Positions 27,150 to 36,744 are shown, counted from the stretch's first letter. The stretch: 46,007 nt of DNA from Gammaproteobacteria bacterium (GCA_018830325.1 JAHJSQ010000063.1:1-46007), one strand, 5' to 3'. Numbers and translations: made by a program. The notes: generated by a model from the letters alone, not told the origin.

Positions 27150-28052
27150 ATGCAAGGACTAGAAATATTCGCCGATTCGCCGGCTGCACTAATGGCTTTA
27201 ACCGGTGTTATCGGTCTCATGGTCGGTAGTTTCCTTAACGTCGTTATTTACCGTTTGCCGATTATGATGCAAAAAAGTTGGCGCCGCGAGTGCATCGATT
27301 ATCTACAGTCCACTGGGGATGTGCAGTGCGCGGAGCACGGTATAGGAAGTGTAGAGGCCGACTCGAAATTTAATCTAATCTTTCCATTGTCGCGTTGTCC
27401 GCACTGCGAAACTCCGATAAAGCCTTATCAAAATATTCCCGTACTCAGTTTTTTGTTGTTGAAAGGCCGTTGCGCTCAATGCAATGCGCCGATATCGAAA
27501 CGTTATCCCGTTATCGAGGGATTAACCGGTTTTTTTTCGGTTTTAATCGCCTGGCATTTCGGTTATTCGGTAGAGGCGCTATTCGCGCTCGTACTCACTT
27601 GGTCCTTGATTGCGCTGAGTGCGATCGATATTGACCATCAACTTTTGCCGGATTCGATTACGTTACCTCTACTTTGGTTGGGTTTGTTCTTAAGTCTTTT
27701 CGATATCTTCATCGATACTCATTCCTCGATTATCGGTGCTATCGCCGGTTATTTATCGCTTTGGACGGTTTATCATGGTTTCAAGCTGTTGACCGGCAAA
27801 GAGGGCATGGGATACGGCGACTTTAAGCTGTTGGCAATGTTTGGGGCATGGTTGGGTTGGCAATATATCCTGCCGATCATTTTGCTGTCATCCTTGGTCG
27901 GTGCCGTTACCGGCATCGCGATGGTTATTTTGGTAAAGCGCGACAAGAATATTCCAATTCCATTCGGCCCTTATTTGGCAGCGGCCGGGTGGATCGCTTT
28001 ACTGTGGGGCGATAAAATCAATCAGGCTTATCTCAATTTTGCCGGATTATAA
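27150..28052 (+). CDS. pilD: Prepilin peptidase PilD
   Basis: A 300-residue aspartyl membrane protease and N-methylase that cleaves the leader of type IV pilins and pseudopilins. Four Cys of the cytoplasmic zinc site: CPHC near residues 83-86 and CAQC near 108-111. Catalytic Asp positions: DIDHQLLPD (about 160) and GYGDFKLLA (about 225). About seven membrane helices. Its likely substrates include pilins encoded elsewhere and possibly the pseudopilin at 315-1379. Confidence 0.96.
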   Translation: MQGLEIFADSPAALMALTGVIGLMVGSFLNVVIYRLPIMMQKSWRRECIDYLQSTGDVQCAEHGIGSVEADSKFNLIFPLSRCPHCETPIKPYQNIPVLSFLLLKGRCAQCNAPISKRYPVIEGLTGFFSVLIAWHFGYSVEALFALVLTWSLIALSAIDIDHQLLPDSITLPLLWLGLFLSLFDIFIDTHSSIIGAIAGYLSLWTVYHGFKLLTGKEGMGYGDFKLLAMFGAWLGWQYILPIILLSSLVGAVTGIAMVILVKRDKNIPIPFGPYLAAAGWIALLWGDKINQAYLNFAGL

Positions 28053-28056
28053 AGCC

Positions 28057-28662
28057 ATGTTGAAAATCGGCCTGACCGGCGGTATCGGTTCCGGTAAAAC
28101 CACCATCGCGGATTTATTCTCCGAGCTGAACGTTCCGGTAATCGATGCCGACGATATTGCCCGCGAAGTCGTCGAACCAGGTAGTCAGGCTTTGGAACAA
28201 ATTCGTCACGCGTTCGGCGAACGGGTGATTGCTGCCGACGGCAACCTCGATAGAAGCGCAATGCGTGAATTGGTTTTTGCCGATACCGAACAAAAACGTA
28301 AACTGGAAGCGATTGTGCATCCGATGGTACGGCAAAGTATATTGAAGCGAGTGGCATCGCTTGACGCATCTTACTGCATCATTTGCATTCCCTTGTTGGT
28401 TGAAAGCGGTATGGTCAATTTAGTCGACAGAGTTTTGGTAGTCGACTGTCCTGTTGAAACCCAAATCGAGCGCGTAACAAAGAGAGATTGTCTCGACGAA
28501 AAAATTGTTCGAGCGATTATTGATTCTCAAGCCACACGCGAACAGCGAAAAGCTCTGGCCAACGATCTTATCGACAATGCCACGTCCGATTCCATGCTTG
28601 CAGAACAAGTTAAAAAACTGCACAATTTGTATCTTTACTTAAGCATACGGCAGGATTTTTAA
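28057..28662 (+). CDS. coaE: Dephospho-CoA kinase CoaE
   Basis: A 201-residue kinase for the last step of coenzyme A synthesis. P-loop GLTGGIGSGKTT (residues 5-16), then PVIDADDIAREVV and VVDCPVETQIERV. I chose ATG 28057, 4 bp after the pilD stop, since it starts directly at MLKIGLTGG. It shares the pathway with panB, panC and panD in this window. Confidence 0.95.
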   Translation: MLKIGLTGGIGSGKTTIADLFSELNVPVIDADDIAREVVEPGSQALEQIRHAFGERVIAADGNLDRSAMRELVFADTEQKRKLEAIVHPMVRQSILKRVASLDASYCIICIPLLVESGMVNLVDRVLVVDCPVETQIERVTKRDCLDEKIVRAIIDSQATREQRKALANDLIDNATSDSMLAEQVKKLHNLYLYLSIRQDF

Positions 28663-28665
28663 TCA

Positions 28666-29436
28666 GTGAATTCCCCTATAGTCTACGAATTTCCACTCAA
28701 TGAGCGAATCCGAATTTTAATACGGCTCGAGTTGCTTTTTAAACAACTGGGACATTTTTTAGAAGGGAGCACCATGGCTGATAGGCGGGCGGCAATCAAT
28801 ACCTTGCTCGATATTCTGACGATTTTTAGTCGTAACGATCTCAAGTCGGAAATTCTTAAAGAACTTGAACGTCATATCAAGGTGTTGAATCAACTGGCCG
28901 GTAGCGAGGGAGTCAATGCCGAAAAAGTCAATGAAATCCTCGACGAACTTAACCAAACCAGTCATAACCTCTACGCCGCTAGCGGAAAGATCGGTTTGAA
29001 AGTGATGGGAAACGATTTGTTTCAAAGTATCTCGCAGCGAAGCTCGATACCGGGCGGAACTTGCTCGTTCGATTTACCTGCTTTTCATTATTGGCTGGAA
29101 CAAGATGAGACTGTTCAGCAACAAGCCTTAGAGCAATGGACTAAGCCGTTTAAGGATATTCGTAAAGCGATCGATATGATTCTAGGGTTTATTAGGCAAA
29201 GTAGTACGCCGACCGAAGAAGAAGCGGAAGCAGGGTTTTATCAGTCCTCGCTTGATAAAAGTCTTCCGCTGCAATTGCTCAGAATCAGTGTTGACCGAAG
29301 CATCCCTTGTTTTGCCGAAATTAGCGGCGGCAAGCACCGTTTCACGATACGCTTCATGCGTCCTGCGCCCGACGGTTCCAGGCCCACTCAAAGCCAGGAG
29401 AACGTTCCTTTTATGTTGACCTGCTGTCAATTTTAA
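28666..29436 (+). CDS. zapD: Cell-division protein ZapD
   Basis: A 256-residue FtsZ-bundling protein. Family blocks: [19 protein letters not shown] near the start, [23 protein letters not shown], and RFTIRFM near the end. Start is GTG, 3 bp after coaE. The order pilD-coaE-zapD-yacG is widespread in gammaproteobacteria. Confidence 0.94.
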   Translation: MNSPIVYEFPLNERIRILIRLELLFKQLGHFLEGSTMADRRAAINTLLDILTIFSRNDLKSEILKELERHIKVLNQLAGSEGVNAEKVNEILDELNQTSHNLYAASGKIGLKVMGNDLFQSISQRSSIPGGTCSFDLPAFHYWLEQDETVQQQALEQWTKPFKDIRKAIDMILGFIRQSSTPTEEEAEAGFYQSSLDKSLPLQLLRISVDRSIPCFAEISGGKHRFTIRFMRPAPDGSRPTQSQENVPFMLTCCQF

Positions 29437-29642
29437 TGAACGGTAATGAAAAAACGTTGGTAGTTAAATGTCCGCAGTGCGGGGGCTCCGTTCCATGGAC
29501 TGCGCAGCAGCTATTTAAGCCATTTTGCAGCGAGCGCTGCAAAATGATCGATTTGGGCGAATGGGCGGCCGAGGAGAAAAGAATTCCCGGAGATCCCGCG
29601 ATCGACGACGAGTTCTACCCGGACGATACGATATTTCATTAG
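29436..29642 (+). CDS. yacG: DNA gyrase inhibitor YacG
   Basis: A 68-residue zinc-finger protein. Zinc ligands are in [12 protein letters not shown] and [15 protein letters not shown], the four-Cys YacG signature. YacG binds GyrB and inhibits gyrase. Its ATG overlaps the zapD stop (TAATG). The acidic tail ends [11 protein letters not shown]. Confidence 0.94.
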   Translation: MNGNEKTLVVKCPQCGGSVPWTAQQLFKPFCSERCKMIDLGEWAAEEKRIPGDPAIDDEFYPDDTIFH

Positions 29643-29660
29643 CCAAGAAAAAGCATTTTG

Positions 29661-29784
29661 CCCCGGAAAATGAAAGTTTAACCGCGTAGCCCGGATGGAG
29701 CGCATGCGCAATCCGGGACGTTCGAGGTCACGCAATCCCCGTATTCCGCTTACGCTGCATACGGGCTACGAACTTTCACAGTAA
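29661..29784. repeat. Repeat with GTAGCCCGG core and TGAAAGTT ends
   Basis: An inverted-repeat core of 84 bp, GTAGCCCGGATGG...CGGGCTAC (29686-29769), is bounded by TGAAAGTTT (29671) and GAACTTTCA (29770-29778). The right end GAACTTTCACAGTAA also occurs at 30142 and 40554, so different cores share the same ends. Confidence 0.75.
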
Positions 29785-29804
29785 CGTTCATGATGACCTG
29801 TCCA

Positions 29805-30156
29805 TCGCCCCGGCAAATGAAAATTCTCTGGTGGCGGAGGGGGCGATAACTCGCCCGACAGGACGCCGTGAACCCAGCACCTAAATCCAGCACCTAAATT
29901 CCATAGGTCTTTGGCAATGATTCAAAATCATGGCTTATTTAGGTGCTGGGTGAATACGTCCGTGTAGGCTCGACGGCGGCTATCAGATTGCCAGGGATGG
30001 CATGAATGTAGATTTTGCATGGAGCAAGAATCTGCCCTGCCGCCGACACCTGTCAGTCGAGTAACCGCACTCTCTCCAGAACCGGCATTTGCTCTGTCGA
30101 GCGCCGTATATCGAAAAATTAGATAAAGAGTCTAAATCTACGAACTTTCACAGTAA
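29805..30156. repeat. MITE-like element with a second element nested in it
   Basis: Left end CGGCAAATGAAAATTC near 29811-29826, right end GAACTTTCACAGTAA at 30142-30156. Core features shared with other copies: CTCGCCCGACAGGACGCCGTGAA, a GACGGCGGC/GCCGCCGAC stem and CACCTGTCAGTCGAG. The core is interrupted by a 78 bp insertion (29873-29950). Together with the preceding element it fills the yacG to zinc-ribbon gap (29643-30147). Confidence 0.75.
29873..29950. mobile_element. 78 bp miniature element nested in a repeat
   Basis: Perfect 14 bp inverted ends, CCCAGCACCTAAAT and ATTTAGGTGCTGGG. Flanked on both sides by TGAA (29869-29872 and 29951-29954); removing the element and one TGAA restores the GACGCCGTGAATACGTCC core of the host repeat. 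An extra direct copy of the left end, CCAGCACCTAAAT, follows at 29888. Confidence 0.85.
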
Positions 30157-30570
30157 ATGCCAACGACTAAAAGGTTCGGAATGGTTTGTCGAGCGGGCAG
30201 ACAAATGATCGATAAATTCCTGGAAGCGGCTTAGCGCTTCATTATTACCCTGTAAGACATGCAAGTTCGAGACTGTTCGGCGCACGCTCGGCCAATCTTG
30301 CCGTGCTAGAGAGTCATAGAGCGCGCTGTATTGGTGGCGAATCAGAAATTCCCGAAAAATTCGGGCTTCAGGCGTTTGTCGATAGCTTAAAGAGCGATTG
30401 ACGGCATGTGCTGCGATTGTCGCGTGGCCTGCCTCAAGCGTTTGTAGCGATAAGGCCAGCCATTGCTTGGCGAGTTGTTCGCAGCGCAGGGCGCGGCTCA
30501 AGTCGGCCCCGCAACGCGGGCAAAGGAGCGCGTCGCTTAGTCGCGCATTACAGCAAGGGCAGCGTTTCAT
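30148..30570 (-). CDS. Zinc-ribbon protein at the end of the Hsp70 operon
   Basis: A 140-residue protein: N-terminal zinc ribbon with CPCC (residues 4-7) and CPRC (17-20), then a helical region (LAKQWLALSLQTLEAGHATIAAHAVNRSL) resembling TPR-type helices. Function unknown. Its ATG overlaps the Hsp70 stop codon (TAATG), so it is translated with that gene. The last two codons and the stop (30148-30156) lie in the GAACTTTCACAGTAA end of the adjacent repeat, so the original C-terminus may have been different. Confidence 0.75.
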   Translation of the reverse strand: MKRCPCCNARLSDALLCPRCGADLSRALRCEQLAKQWLALSLQTLEAGHATIAAHAVNRSLSYRQTPEARIFREFLIRHQYSALYDSLARQDWPSVRRTVSNLHVLQGNNEALSRFQEFIDHLSARSTNHSEPFSRWHLL

Positions 30571-32324
30571 TACGATTCGAGATAATAAATGATGTCGTTC
30601 AATTGTTCGACAGGCTCTTGTAAGGCGCCCTCATCGCCGGCTTCGATACAGTCTGTGATAGTTTCGATCAAATTGACCATGTCTTCCTTGTCTTCATCGG
30701 AGACCGTGTCGAATAAGGCTTCGGCTTTTTTGATTAGCTGACGAGCCTCGGCGACGGCTTTGCTTTGTGAAACCGCATCGCTTGTTTCAATCTCGTCCGA
30801 GCTAGAATCCATTTGTCCGAATAGGCTATCGATGCGCCGTTTCGCGCCGGCTAGTTCTTCGGTCTCGAAGCGTGAAATCGCATTGTTGATCGTGATCGAC
30901 TTTTCGAGGCCGGTTGCTTTTTCCTTGGCAGAAACATGCAGCATCCCGTTTAAATCCAGGGCTAATGTCAGCGTGATGATATTGCCGGCCGGTACGTCCT
31001 GGAGATCTTCGACGGTAAATTCGCCGATTTCGATGTTGTTCAGCGCATCCGGGTCTTCGCCTTGATAAATTCTAACGTTGACCGATTCTTGTCCGTCTTG
31101 AAAGGTCATGAATGCCTCTGATTTTCGCGTCGGCAATACGCTGTTCTTATGGATGATCGGTACAAATTGGTAGGGATAGGGTTCGCCGTCCAAAAAACCG
31201 AGTGCGCTGGTGCCGTAGGTATAAGGCGTGACGTCGACCAAGACCGTATCGATGGCTTGGCCGGCTATCATCGCGGCTTGCGTGGCCGCCCCCATGGCCA
31301 CGCATAAATCCGGGTCGACTTCGCTGTGCGGCTCGAAGCCGAATTCTTCGAATAAGCGCTCGCGAATGCATGGTGTTCGTGTCGAGCCGCCGACCAAGAT
31401 AATTTCGTCGATGTCGGAAACCGTCAATTTCGCGCCTTTGAGTGCGATATGCAGGGCATCCATCGTCGCGTTGATGTAATCTTCGATCATGTCTTCATAA
31501 TCGCCGCGCGACAATTCCAGGGTCAGATGGATAGGTGAGCCTTCGTGTTCGAGCAGGTATTCCTCTTCGATCTGCGCAAAAGGTTCGTCGGACAATACCA
31601 GCTTGGCGTTTTCGGCCGCGCGCGTGATGCGCGCCAACGCCTTACTATGCTCGGAAATATTAATGCCGTGCTGTTCCTTGATATGGTCTTGAATATGATT
31701 GACGATTTGTTGGTCGAAGTCGTCGCCGCCGAGATGGTTGTCGCCATGGCTCGATAAGACTTCGACGACGCCGGCTTGGACATTGACGACAGAAACGTCG
31801 AAGGTGCCGCCGCCCAAATCATATACCAACATGCGTTTGGCTTCGTCTCGGCCGGCACCGTAAACCAGCGCGGCAGCGGTCGGTTCATTGATCATCCGCA
31901 CCACTTCCAGACCTGCGATTTCGCCGGCTTCGCGCGTCGCTTGGCGTTGCGCGTCCGAAAAATAAGCCGGAACGGTAATAACGGCTTTGCTTATCGATTG
32001 GCCGACATGCTTCTCGGCTATCGCTTTTAGGCGCTTCAAGATGATTGCCGAAATTTCTTGCGGAGTGTAATCAAGGCCGGCCATGATGATGTGGGTATCC
32101 TGTCCCATCAAACGCTTGATCGATTTGACGGTGCGTTCCGGGTAAATCAAGTATTGGTTGCGGGCGGTTTCGCCGACGAGTATTTCGCCGTTGTCATCAA
32201 TACCGACTACGGACGGTAATATTTTTTTGCCGTCGTCGGTAATGATATGCACCTTGCCGTTTTCGACAATGGCGACTTCGGAGTTAGTCGTTCCGAGGTC
32301 GATTCCGATAATGATTTCATTCAT
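30570..32324 (-). CDS. Hsp70-family chaperone, not housekeeping DnaK
   Basis: A 584-residue Hsp70. ATPase landmarks: GIDLGTTNS at the start, [49 protein letters not shown] and [11 protein letters not shown] substrate-binding domain follows ([24 protein letters not shown] linker region onward), with a short helical lid and an acidic tail ending IIYYLES; it lacks the EEVD/EEVK-type end of DnaK and is about 50 residues shorter. The gene follows GrpE-like and J-like genes in one operon. The HscC or DnaK2 class is the nearest guess. Confidence 0.88.
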   Translation of the reverse strand: MNEIIIGIDLGTTNSEVAIVENGKVHIITDDGKKILPSVVGIDDNGEILVGETARNQYLIYPERTVKSIKRLMGQDTHIIMAGLDYTPQEISAIILKRLKAIAEKHVGQSISKAVITVPAYFSDAQRQATREAGEIAGLEVVRMINEPTAAALVYGAGRDEAKRMLVYDLGGGTFDVSVVNVQAGVVEVLSSHGDNHLGGDDFDQQIVNHIQDHIKEQHGINISEHSKALARITRAAENAKLVLSDEPFAQIEEEYLLEHEGSPIHLTLELSRGDYEDMIEDYINATMDALHIALKGAKLTVSDIDEIILVGGSTRTPCIRERLFEEFGFEPHSEVDPDLCVAMGAATQAAMIAGQAIDTVLVDVTPYTYGTSALGFLDGEPYPYQFVPIIHKNSVLPTRKSEAFMTFQDGQESVNVRIYQGEDPDALNNIEIGEFTVEDLQDVPAGNIITLTLALDLNGMLHVSAKEKATGLEKSITINNAISRFETEELAGAKRRIDSLFGQMDSSSDEIETSDAVSQSKAVAEARQLIKKAEALFDTVSDEDKEDMVNLIETITDCIEAGDEGALQEPVEQLNDIIYYLES

Positions 32325-32341
32325 AGTGTTTTTGTCTAATG

Positions 32342-32992
32342 TTAGAGTTTATTGACTTTGACTTCGGCCAGTCTCAGTATTTGGTCTTCAAATAGAAAAC
32401 CCTTGCGGAGTTCCTCGAGCACGATACCGTTTTCCAGTTTCGGGTCATGGCCGACTTCGAGCGTCTTCATCGTATGGGCATCGAAAGGCTTGCCGACGCA
32501 GTCGATCGAAAAAACATTTCGTCGCTGCAACAACTGTTCGAAGCGTTTTAGCGTGATTTCCTGGCCCTTGGCGAAACCGTTGATAAAACGTACGTCTTGT
32601 TTTTTCGAATGATTGAACAAGGCATCGACCGGGCGGTAATTTTGCAGTACTCGAAAGCCTTCGCTGAGTCGGTCGTAAATATCGATAATGTCGAGCAGCA
32701 GCGTGCGCTGAGACTCTCTTACTTGTTGCTTAAGGCGCTCGGCCGACGCGGCCAGCTCGTCCGCTAATACTTGATTATCGGTTTTGAGAGCGGACACGGC
32801 TTCGGTCAGTGTGTCGAGCGTTGCCTTGAATTGCCGGGACTCGGCTTTGACTTCGCTTTTCAAGCCGGCTAGATCGGTAAATAAAACCGTCAAATCCGGT
32901 TGATTGACCGCCGCCAAATGCGCAAAATCGGTTTGTTCCAAATAATGCTGTAAGGTATCAAGCAATTCAGTTGGAGGTGTTTCGGTGTTCAT
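32342..32992 (-). CDS. GrpE-like nucleotide exchange factor
   Basis: A 216-residue protein: coiled coil (residues about 40-105), then a GrpE-type four-helix and beta domain ending KGFLFEDQILRLAEVKVNK, which resembles the GrpE C-terminus (...GY...R.LR.A.V.V). GrpE accelerates ADP release from Hsp70. It overlaps the J-like gene by 4 bp (ATGA) and precedes the Hsp70 by 17 bp. The internal segment with FDAHTMKTLEVGHDP also fits GrpE (FDP..HEA). Confidence 0.8.
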   Translation of the reverse strand: MNTETPPTELLDTLQHYLEQTDFAHLAAVNQPDLTVLFTDLAGLKSEVKAESRQFKATLDTLTEAVSALKTDNQVLADELAASAERLKQQVRESQRTLLLDIIDIYDRLSEGFRVLQNYRPVDALFNHSKKQDVRFINGFAKGQEITLKRFEQLLQRRNVFSIDCVGKPFDAHTMKTLEVGHDPKLENGIVLEELRKGFLFEDQILRLAEVKVNKL

Positions 32993-33327
32993 GATGACTT
33001 GTTTTTAATGTCGCCCATAACGGCTTTGTCGATTGAGACGGCATTCAGTAATCTGAAGAAGTCGTCAGGATGCATGGGCTGGATTTCGGATTCTTGTTTG
33101 AAAGCGTGATCCAGCAAGGCATTGAAGCCGGTTTCCGGGAAATGAAATAATTCGAAATTAATGCGGCTGTCGCTGTCTTTGATCGTTTCATAGGCGTGTT
33201 GAATTTGCTGAAAGCGTTCTTGATCGCGATCGGGCGGGTTTTCCTTGACCAAGTTTAAATAAGCTTGCTTGATCTCGGTATCGTTGGCATGTTCGGAAAC
33301 GCAGAGAATTTGATAGGGTGTCGTCAT
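32989..33327 (-). CDS. J-domain-like co-chaperone with PPD in place of HPD
   Basis: A 112-residue protein. The first 60 residues follow the J-domain pattern (PYQILCVSEHANDTEIKQAYLNLVKE, then FQQIQHAYETIKDSDSRINFEL), but the invariant HPD tripeptide that stimulates Hsp70 ATPase reads PPD in NPPDRD (codons CCG CCC GAT). The remainder is a short unknown tail. It is coupled to the GrpE-like gene and sits 5 bp from the TPR gene. Loss of His would normally abolish ATPase stimulation, so its mode of action may differ. Confidence 0.8.
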   Translation of the reverse strand: MTTPYQILCVSEHANDTEIKQAYLNLVKENPPDRDQERFQQIQHAYETIKDSDSRINFELFHFPETGFNALLDHAFKQESEIQPMHPDDFFRLLNAVSIDKAVMGDIKNKSS

Positions 33328-33332
33328 GTCGG

Positions 33333-35849
33333 TTAGTAGGGGTCAAACGGGAAAGAAAACGGTTCGTCGTCAAGGAAAAATTCGATGATTTCATCGAAAC
33401 TTAGGTCGATATCGATACGCAAGGATTGAGCGGCTTCCAGCATCATGATCGCCACTAGAAAGCTCTGATCCATGAGTAATTCGACGAGTTTGTTCGGGTC
33501 GATTCTTCCGGCGTATTTCGTCATCACATCCATCATGAGCTGTTCCGACGATGATTTATTCATCATTTCTTCAAACTTTTTGCCGATTTTGATCATATTC
33601 CGCTTCGGCACATGATCGAACAAATCCTCGATAATTTCGGGGTCGAATCCGCTTTCGTCTTCGTCAAAACGGTCTTCGTAAAAGTCGTCTTCACTGTCGA
33701 AGCCGAATGGATTATGAAAGCCGATGGAGCGTTCAATAAAGCGTCTAATCTTGAATTCGGTCTTACTGTCTTTTTGTTCATGAGCAATTTCGATCGCGTT
33801 TTGCAATCTTAGTGTCCAGGTAATATCGAGGCGGCTCGGATCGCCCTGGCATTCCGCAACGACTCGGTAATACGACCAGATCGGTTTTTCCCAGACGCCA
33901 TCGGCCGATTTCGCGCATTGTTTTAATAAATCGAAATGTTCGATCTCTTCGAGCGTTTGGCACCAAGCTAGGAGCGCCTGTTCGCCGTAATTGAGCAATT
34001 TCATCGATTTTTTGAGCGGCGCTTTGATTTTATCGAGCGCTTTGAACAATACGTCGAGCTTTTCGAGTTGTTCGCCGTAGCGCTCGACCGATTCTGTCAA
34101 GTGCAGTAGTTCCGGTTCGGATAGTTCGTAAGCTTTGACGGCCGGCAATTGTTTTGCGATGGGGGCGTAGGGGGCATCCATCAAGTCCGACTCGATATAG
34201 CCTTGGAAGTGGGCGGTTGCAGGCCCCAGATTCATTGATTGTAGAATATCGGCTATGGATTTGAGACCGCGGTCCTTATCTTCGGCTGCCCAAATATAAA
34301 ATCCGCGAATTAAGTCCGCTTGCCTCAGTAGAGTCTTATCGATCGATAATTGTTCGGCGGCTTGGAGCTCTTTGTCGACTAGATGGAATTTTTGGGTTTT
34401 AATCAATTTGCGGGCATGCGCTAAGTGACTTGAAAACAACAAGTCTTTGGCCAACGTATTGACCGGGTCGATTTTCAACAAGTCTTGTGCGTATTTGGCG
34501 GCCTTCTTGAAGGCTTTTTTGCGCATGGCGGACTTGGCGGCGCAAACCAGCATCTCGATGTCTTTCGGAAGGTGTTCCAGTCCTTTTGCCAGCCATATCG
34601 CATGCTCTTCCGGATTCGGGTCTTCCTGTTCGAAATAATCCAATATTTTTAAATAGCTGTCTCGGTCGTTCGGGTCGTATTGCAAGCTATCCATGAGAAA
34701 TTCGACAGCCAGGCTGGGCGGAAGCTTTTGAGCCAAATGTCTGTATATCAAGGCGATTTTTTTATGGTTTTCCGGTCCTTGGGTTTTTAATGCGTCAATG
34801 TAACGCAACCAGTGACCTTCGGCTTCATCGTGGTCATTGTTTTCTTCGTGGATTAAGGCCTGAATACGCTCGCTTTCGATCGAATCTTTCGCGGCGAAGT
34901 TTTTTAGATAGTCTTTACGTCCGGAGGGGTAGCGTGCCAGCATGGCTTGGCAAAAGCGGCTCGCCGCTTCGTTTCCGACCAGTTCGCGGTAGCGGATGGT
35001 TAAATTGAATTGCGCTTTGTCGGTCAGATTGTTGCGTTGCTTGTTTATAGCGTCGAGCAATTCAAGCTGCTTATTCGATAGACCTTTGGCCTTGGCGATC
35101 AGCCGGCGTGGGCTATCTTCGAGTTGCAGTGAAGCCTCAACGAAGGCCGATCCTTGAAGCATATACGCGGTCAAAGCATTCGCCGCCGGACGATAGGGCG
35201 AGTTATCCGGAATTTTCGACAATAAGGTGCGCGCTTGATCCATCGACGCCGGAAGGGATAGTTGCGATTTCAGTAAGGACCGAAGGTCACGGAAGGCGGA
35301 ACGGAAAGGTAGCTTTTTCAGTAATTCGTCAATATGTTCGAGCCGGTTGCTCCGGTAAGCCTCGAGAGCGTCGCGAACCGTTTGCCAATGTAGCATTACA
35401 GCCGAGTCATGCGGTATATGCGCTTCAATATCGGGATATTCGCAAACCAATAAAAACCCCAACCAGACTGCAAGATCGGGATGGTTTTTATCCAGTTGTT
35501 CGGCATCGATTCGATCGATTCTTGCGAAAGCTTTCTCTGTGTTTTTAACCGACAACAGCCATAAAATATAAGCTTCTAAAGCGGCTAGGGGCGGCTCTGC
35601 CCATTCCGAATAATTTTCCCACAATACGGCGGCTTCCTTCGGCATGCCTTTTTCCGCCATATTCAATGCTCTTTGCAAATAACACTCGGCTAGCTTTCGG
35701 CGCCAATCCGGATTATCGGAGTGTTTTAGCAATTGTTTATAGATTTCGGCGGCGTTTTTATATCGCCCTGCCGAAAAGTGCGAGGAGGCGTTTTTTTCTA
35801 GACTAGCGTCGGGTGGTGCGGAAGGGACTTTTTGCGGAGCTTTCTTCAT
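33333..35849 (-). CDS. Large TPR-rich protein of the Hsp70 operon
   Basis: An 838-residue soluble helical protein with degenerate TPR-like units. Examples: HFSAGRYKNAAEIYKQLLKHSDNPDWRRKLAECYL near residues 23-57, MPKEAAVLWENYSEW, AFKKAAKYAQDLLKIDPVNTLAKDLL, and PNDRDSYLKILDYFEQEDP. The C-terminal third is less repetitive, with acidic stretches (about 715-735 and the end, LDDEPFSFPFDPY). No signal peptide or membrane segment. It is the first gene of the operon and probably an adaptor or client-binding partner of the chaperone. Family not recognised. No good promoter or ribosome site seen. Confidence 0.7.
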   Translation of the reverse strand: MKKAPQKVPSAPPDASLEKNASSHFSAGRYKNAAEIYKQLLKHSDNPDWRRKLAECYLQRALNMAEKGMPKEAAVLWENYSEWAEPPLAALEAYILWLLSVKNTEKAFARIDRIDAEQLDKNHPDLAVWLGFLLVCEYPDIEAHIPHDSAVMLHWQTVRDALEAYRSNRLEHIDELLKKLPFRSAFRDLRSLLKSQLSLPASMDQARTLLSKIPDNSPYRPAANALTAYMLQGSAFVEASLQLEDSPRRLIAKAKGLSNKQLELLDAINKQRNNLTDKAQFNLTIRYRELVGNEAASRFCQAMLARYPSGRKDYLKNFAAKDSIESERIQALIHEENNDHDEAEGHWLRYIDALKTQGPENHKKIALIYRHLAQKLPPSLAVEFLMDSLQYDPNDRDSYLKILDYFEQEDPNPEEHAIWLAKGLEHLPKDIEMLVCAAKSAMRKKAFKKAAKYAQDLLKIDPVNTLAKDLLFSSHLAHARKLIKTQKFHLVDKELQAAEQLSIDKTLLRQADLIRGFYIWAAEDKDRGLKSIADILQSMNLGPATAHFQGYIESDLMDAPYAPIAKQLPAVKAYELSEPELLHLTESVERYGEQLEKLDVLFKALDKIKAPLKKSMKLLNYGEQALLAWCQTLEEIEHFDLLKQCAKSADGVWEKPIWSYYRVVAECQGDPSRLDITWTLRLQNAIEIAHEQKDSKTEFKIRRFIERSIGFHNPFGFDSEDDFYEDRFDEDESGFDPEIIEDLFDHVPKRNMIKIGKKFEEMMNKSSSEQLMMDVMTKYAGRIDPNKLVELLMDQSFLVAIMMLEAAQSLRIDIDLSFDEIIEFFLDDEPFSFPFDPY

Positions 35850-36048
35850 GGAGTGGTTTGGCCGAAATGATAATGATCTGGGTTATGAAAATGCATTTTG
35901 GATTCTACAATATTGTTTGTCCATGAATCGATTAGTTTAATCGAACTCTAAACGCATTTTTTATAATTAACGGTTCATTATCATCCGGCCATGGTCAATA
36001 TTCAACTTGTATAAGGCGAATAATTCATGGGTGTCCGCTTTTGCGTAT

Positions 36049-36744
36049 TCAAATACCAATCGATTTCAATTCGGTATAAGCCTGTTTTAGCCAAGTTTTG
36101 ACGCGTTGCCTTTCCAGTAAGCCCAATGCATTAGGATTGTCGACGGTCTTGTTTTGAGCCGCCCAAAAACTCGAGCTGTTTGCATCGACTTTGGTCATGA
36201 CCGGTGTATGCAGGCGTTTTAAGGTCATCAATTTGGCATTTAAACCCAATGCTCGTTCTTTGATGCCTGATTGTTCCAAAATAGTAAAATCCCCATCCCG
36301 AAGTTGATTCAGAACCAAGACGTAATTTAATTTCGCATCGTATTGATCCAGAAGTTTCCCTAGCAGGTCGACGCAATCCTTTCCCGAGTCCATGACATTC
36401 CAATATTGAATGGTAACGCCCAGTTCTTCGGCCAATTCGAGCACTCCGGATTCCTCGAGCCATTTAGACAAGGGATAGTGCGTTTGCGCGGCAAGATCGA
36501 CGAGTATTTGCTGTTCCGGGTTTTCTGCCGCTGTTTCGATGATTTTATCGAGGCTTTCATAGTTGTCTACGATAGTGGGCGACGCATAGTCGGCATAAAA
36601 ACGCAGCAAAGAACCGTGTGAGCGATCGGTATCGAAACCGATGAACGGGATTTCATGGTCGATCATATACTGCGCCAGTAATCGGGCAACGACGGATTTA
36701 CCGACGCCGCCTTTTTCTCCGCCGATTAGATGTATGGTACTCAT
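36049..36744 (-). CDS. ParA/VirC1-like P-loop ATPase
   Basis: A 231-residue protein with the deviant Walker A motif GGEKGGVGKSVVARLLAQY at residues 7-25, FIGFDTDRSHGSLLRFY (Walker A' / switch I region) and ILVDLAAQTHYPL (Walker B/switch II). This class includes plasmid-partition-type and VirC1-type ATPases. I chose the ATG at 36744, with AAAGGA 6-8 bp upstream, rather than a frame extension. It lies 44 bp downstream of the transglutaminase gene and may belong to that operon. Its partner and cargo are unknown; no parB-like gene is present. Confidence 0.8.
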   Translation of the reverse strand: MSTIHLIGGEKGGVGKSVVARLLAQYMIDHEIPFIGFDTDRSHGSLLRFYADYASPTIVDNYESLDKIIETAAENPEQQILVDLAAQTHYPLSKWLEESGVLELAEELGVTIQYWNVMDSGKDCVDLLGKLLDQYDAKLNYVLVLNQLRDGDFTILEQSGIKERALGLNAKLMTLKRLHTPVMTKVDANSSSFWAAQNKTVDNPNALGLLERQRVKTWLKQAYTELKSIGI

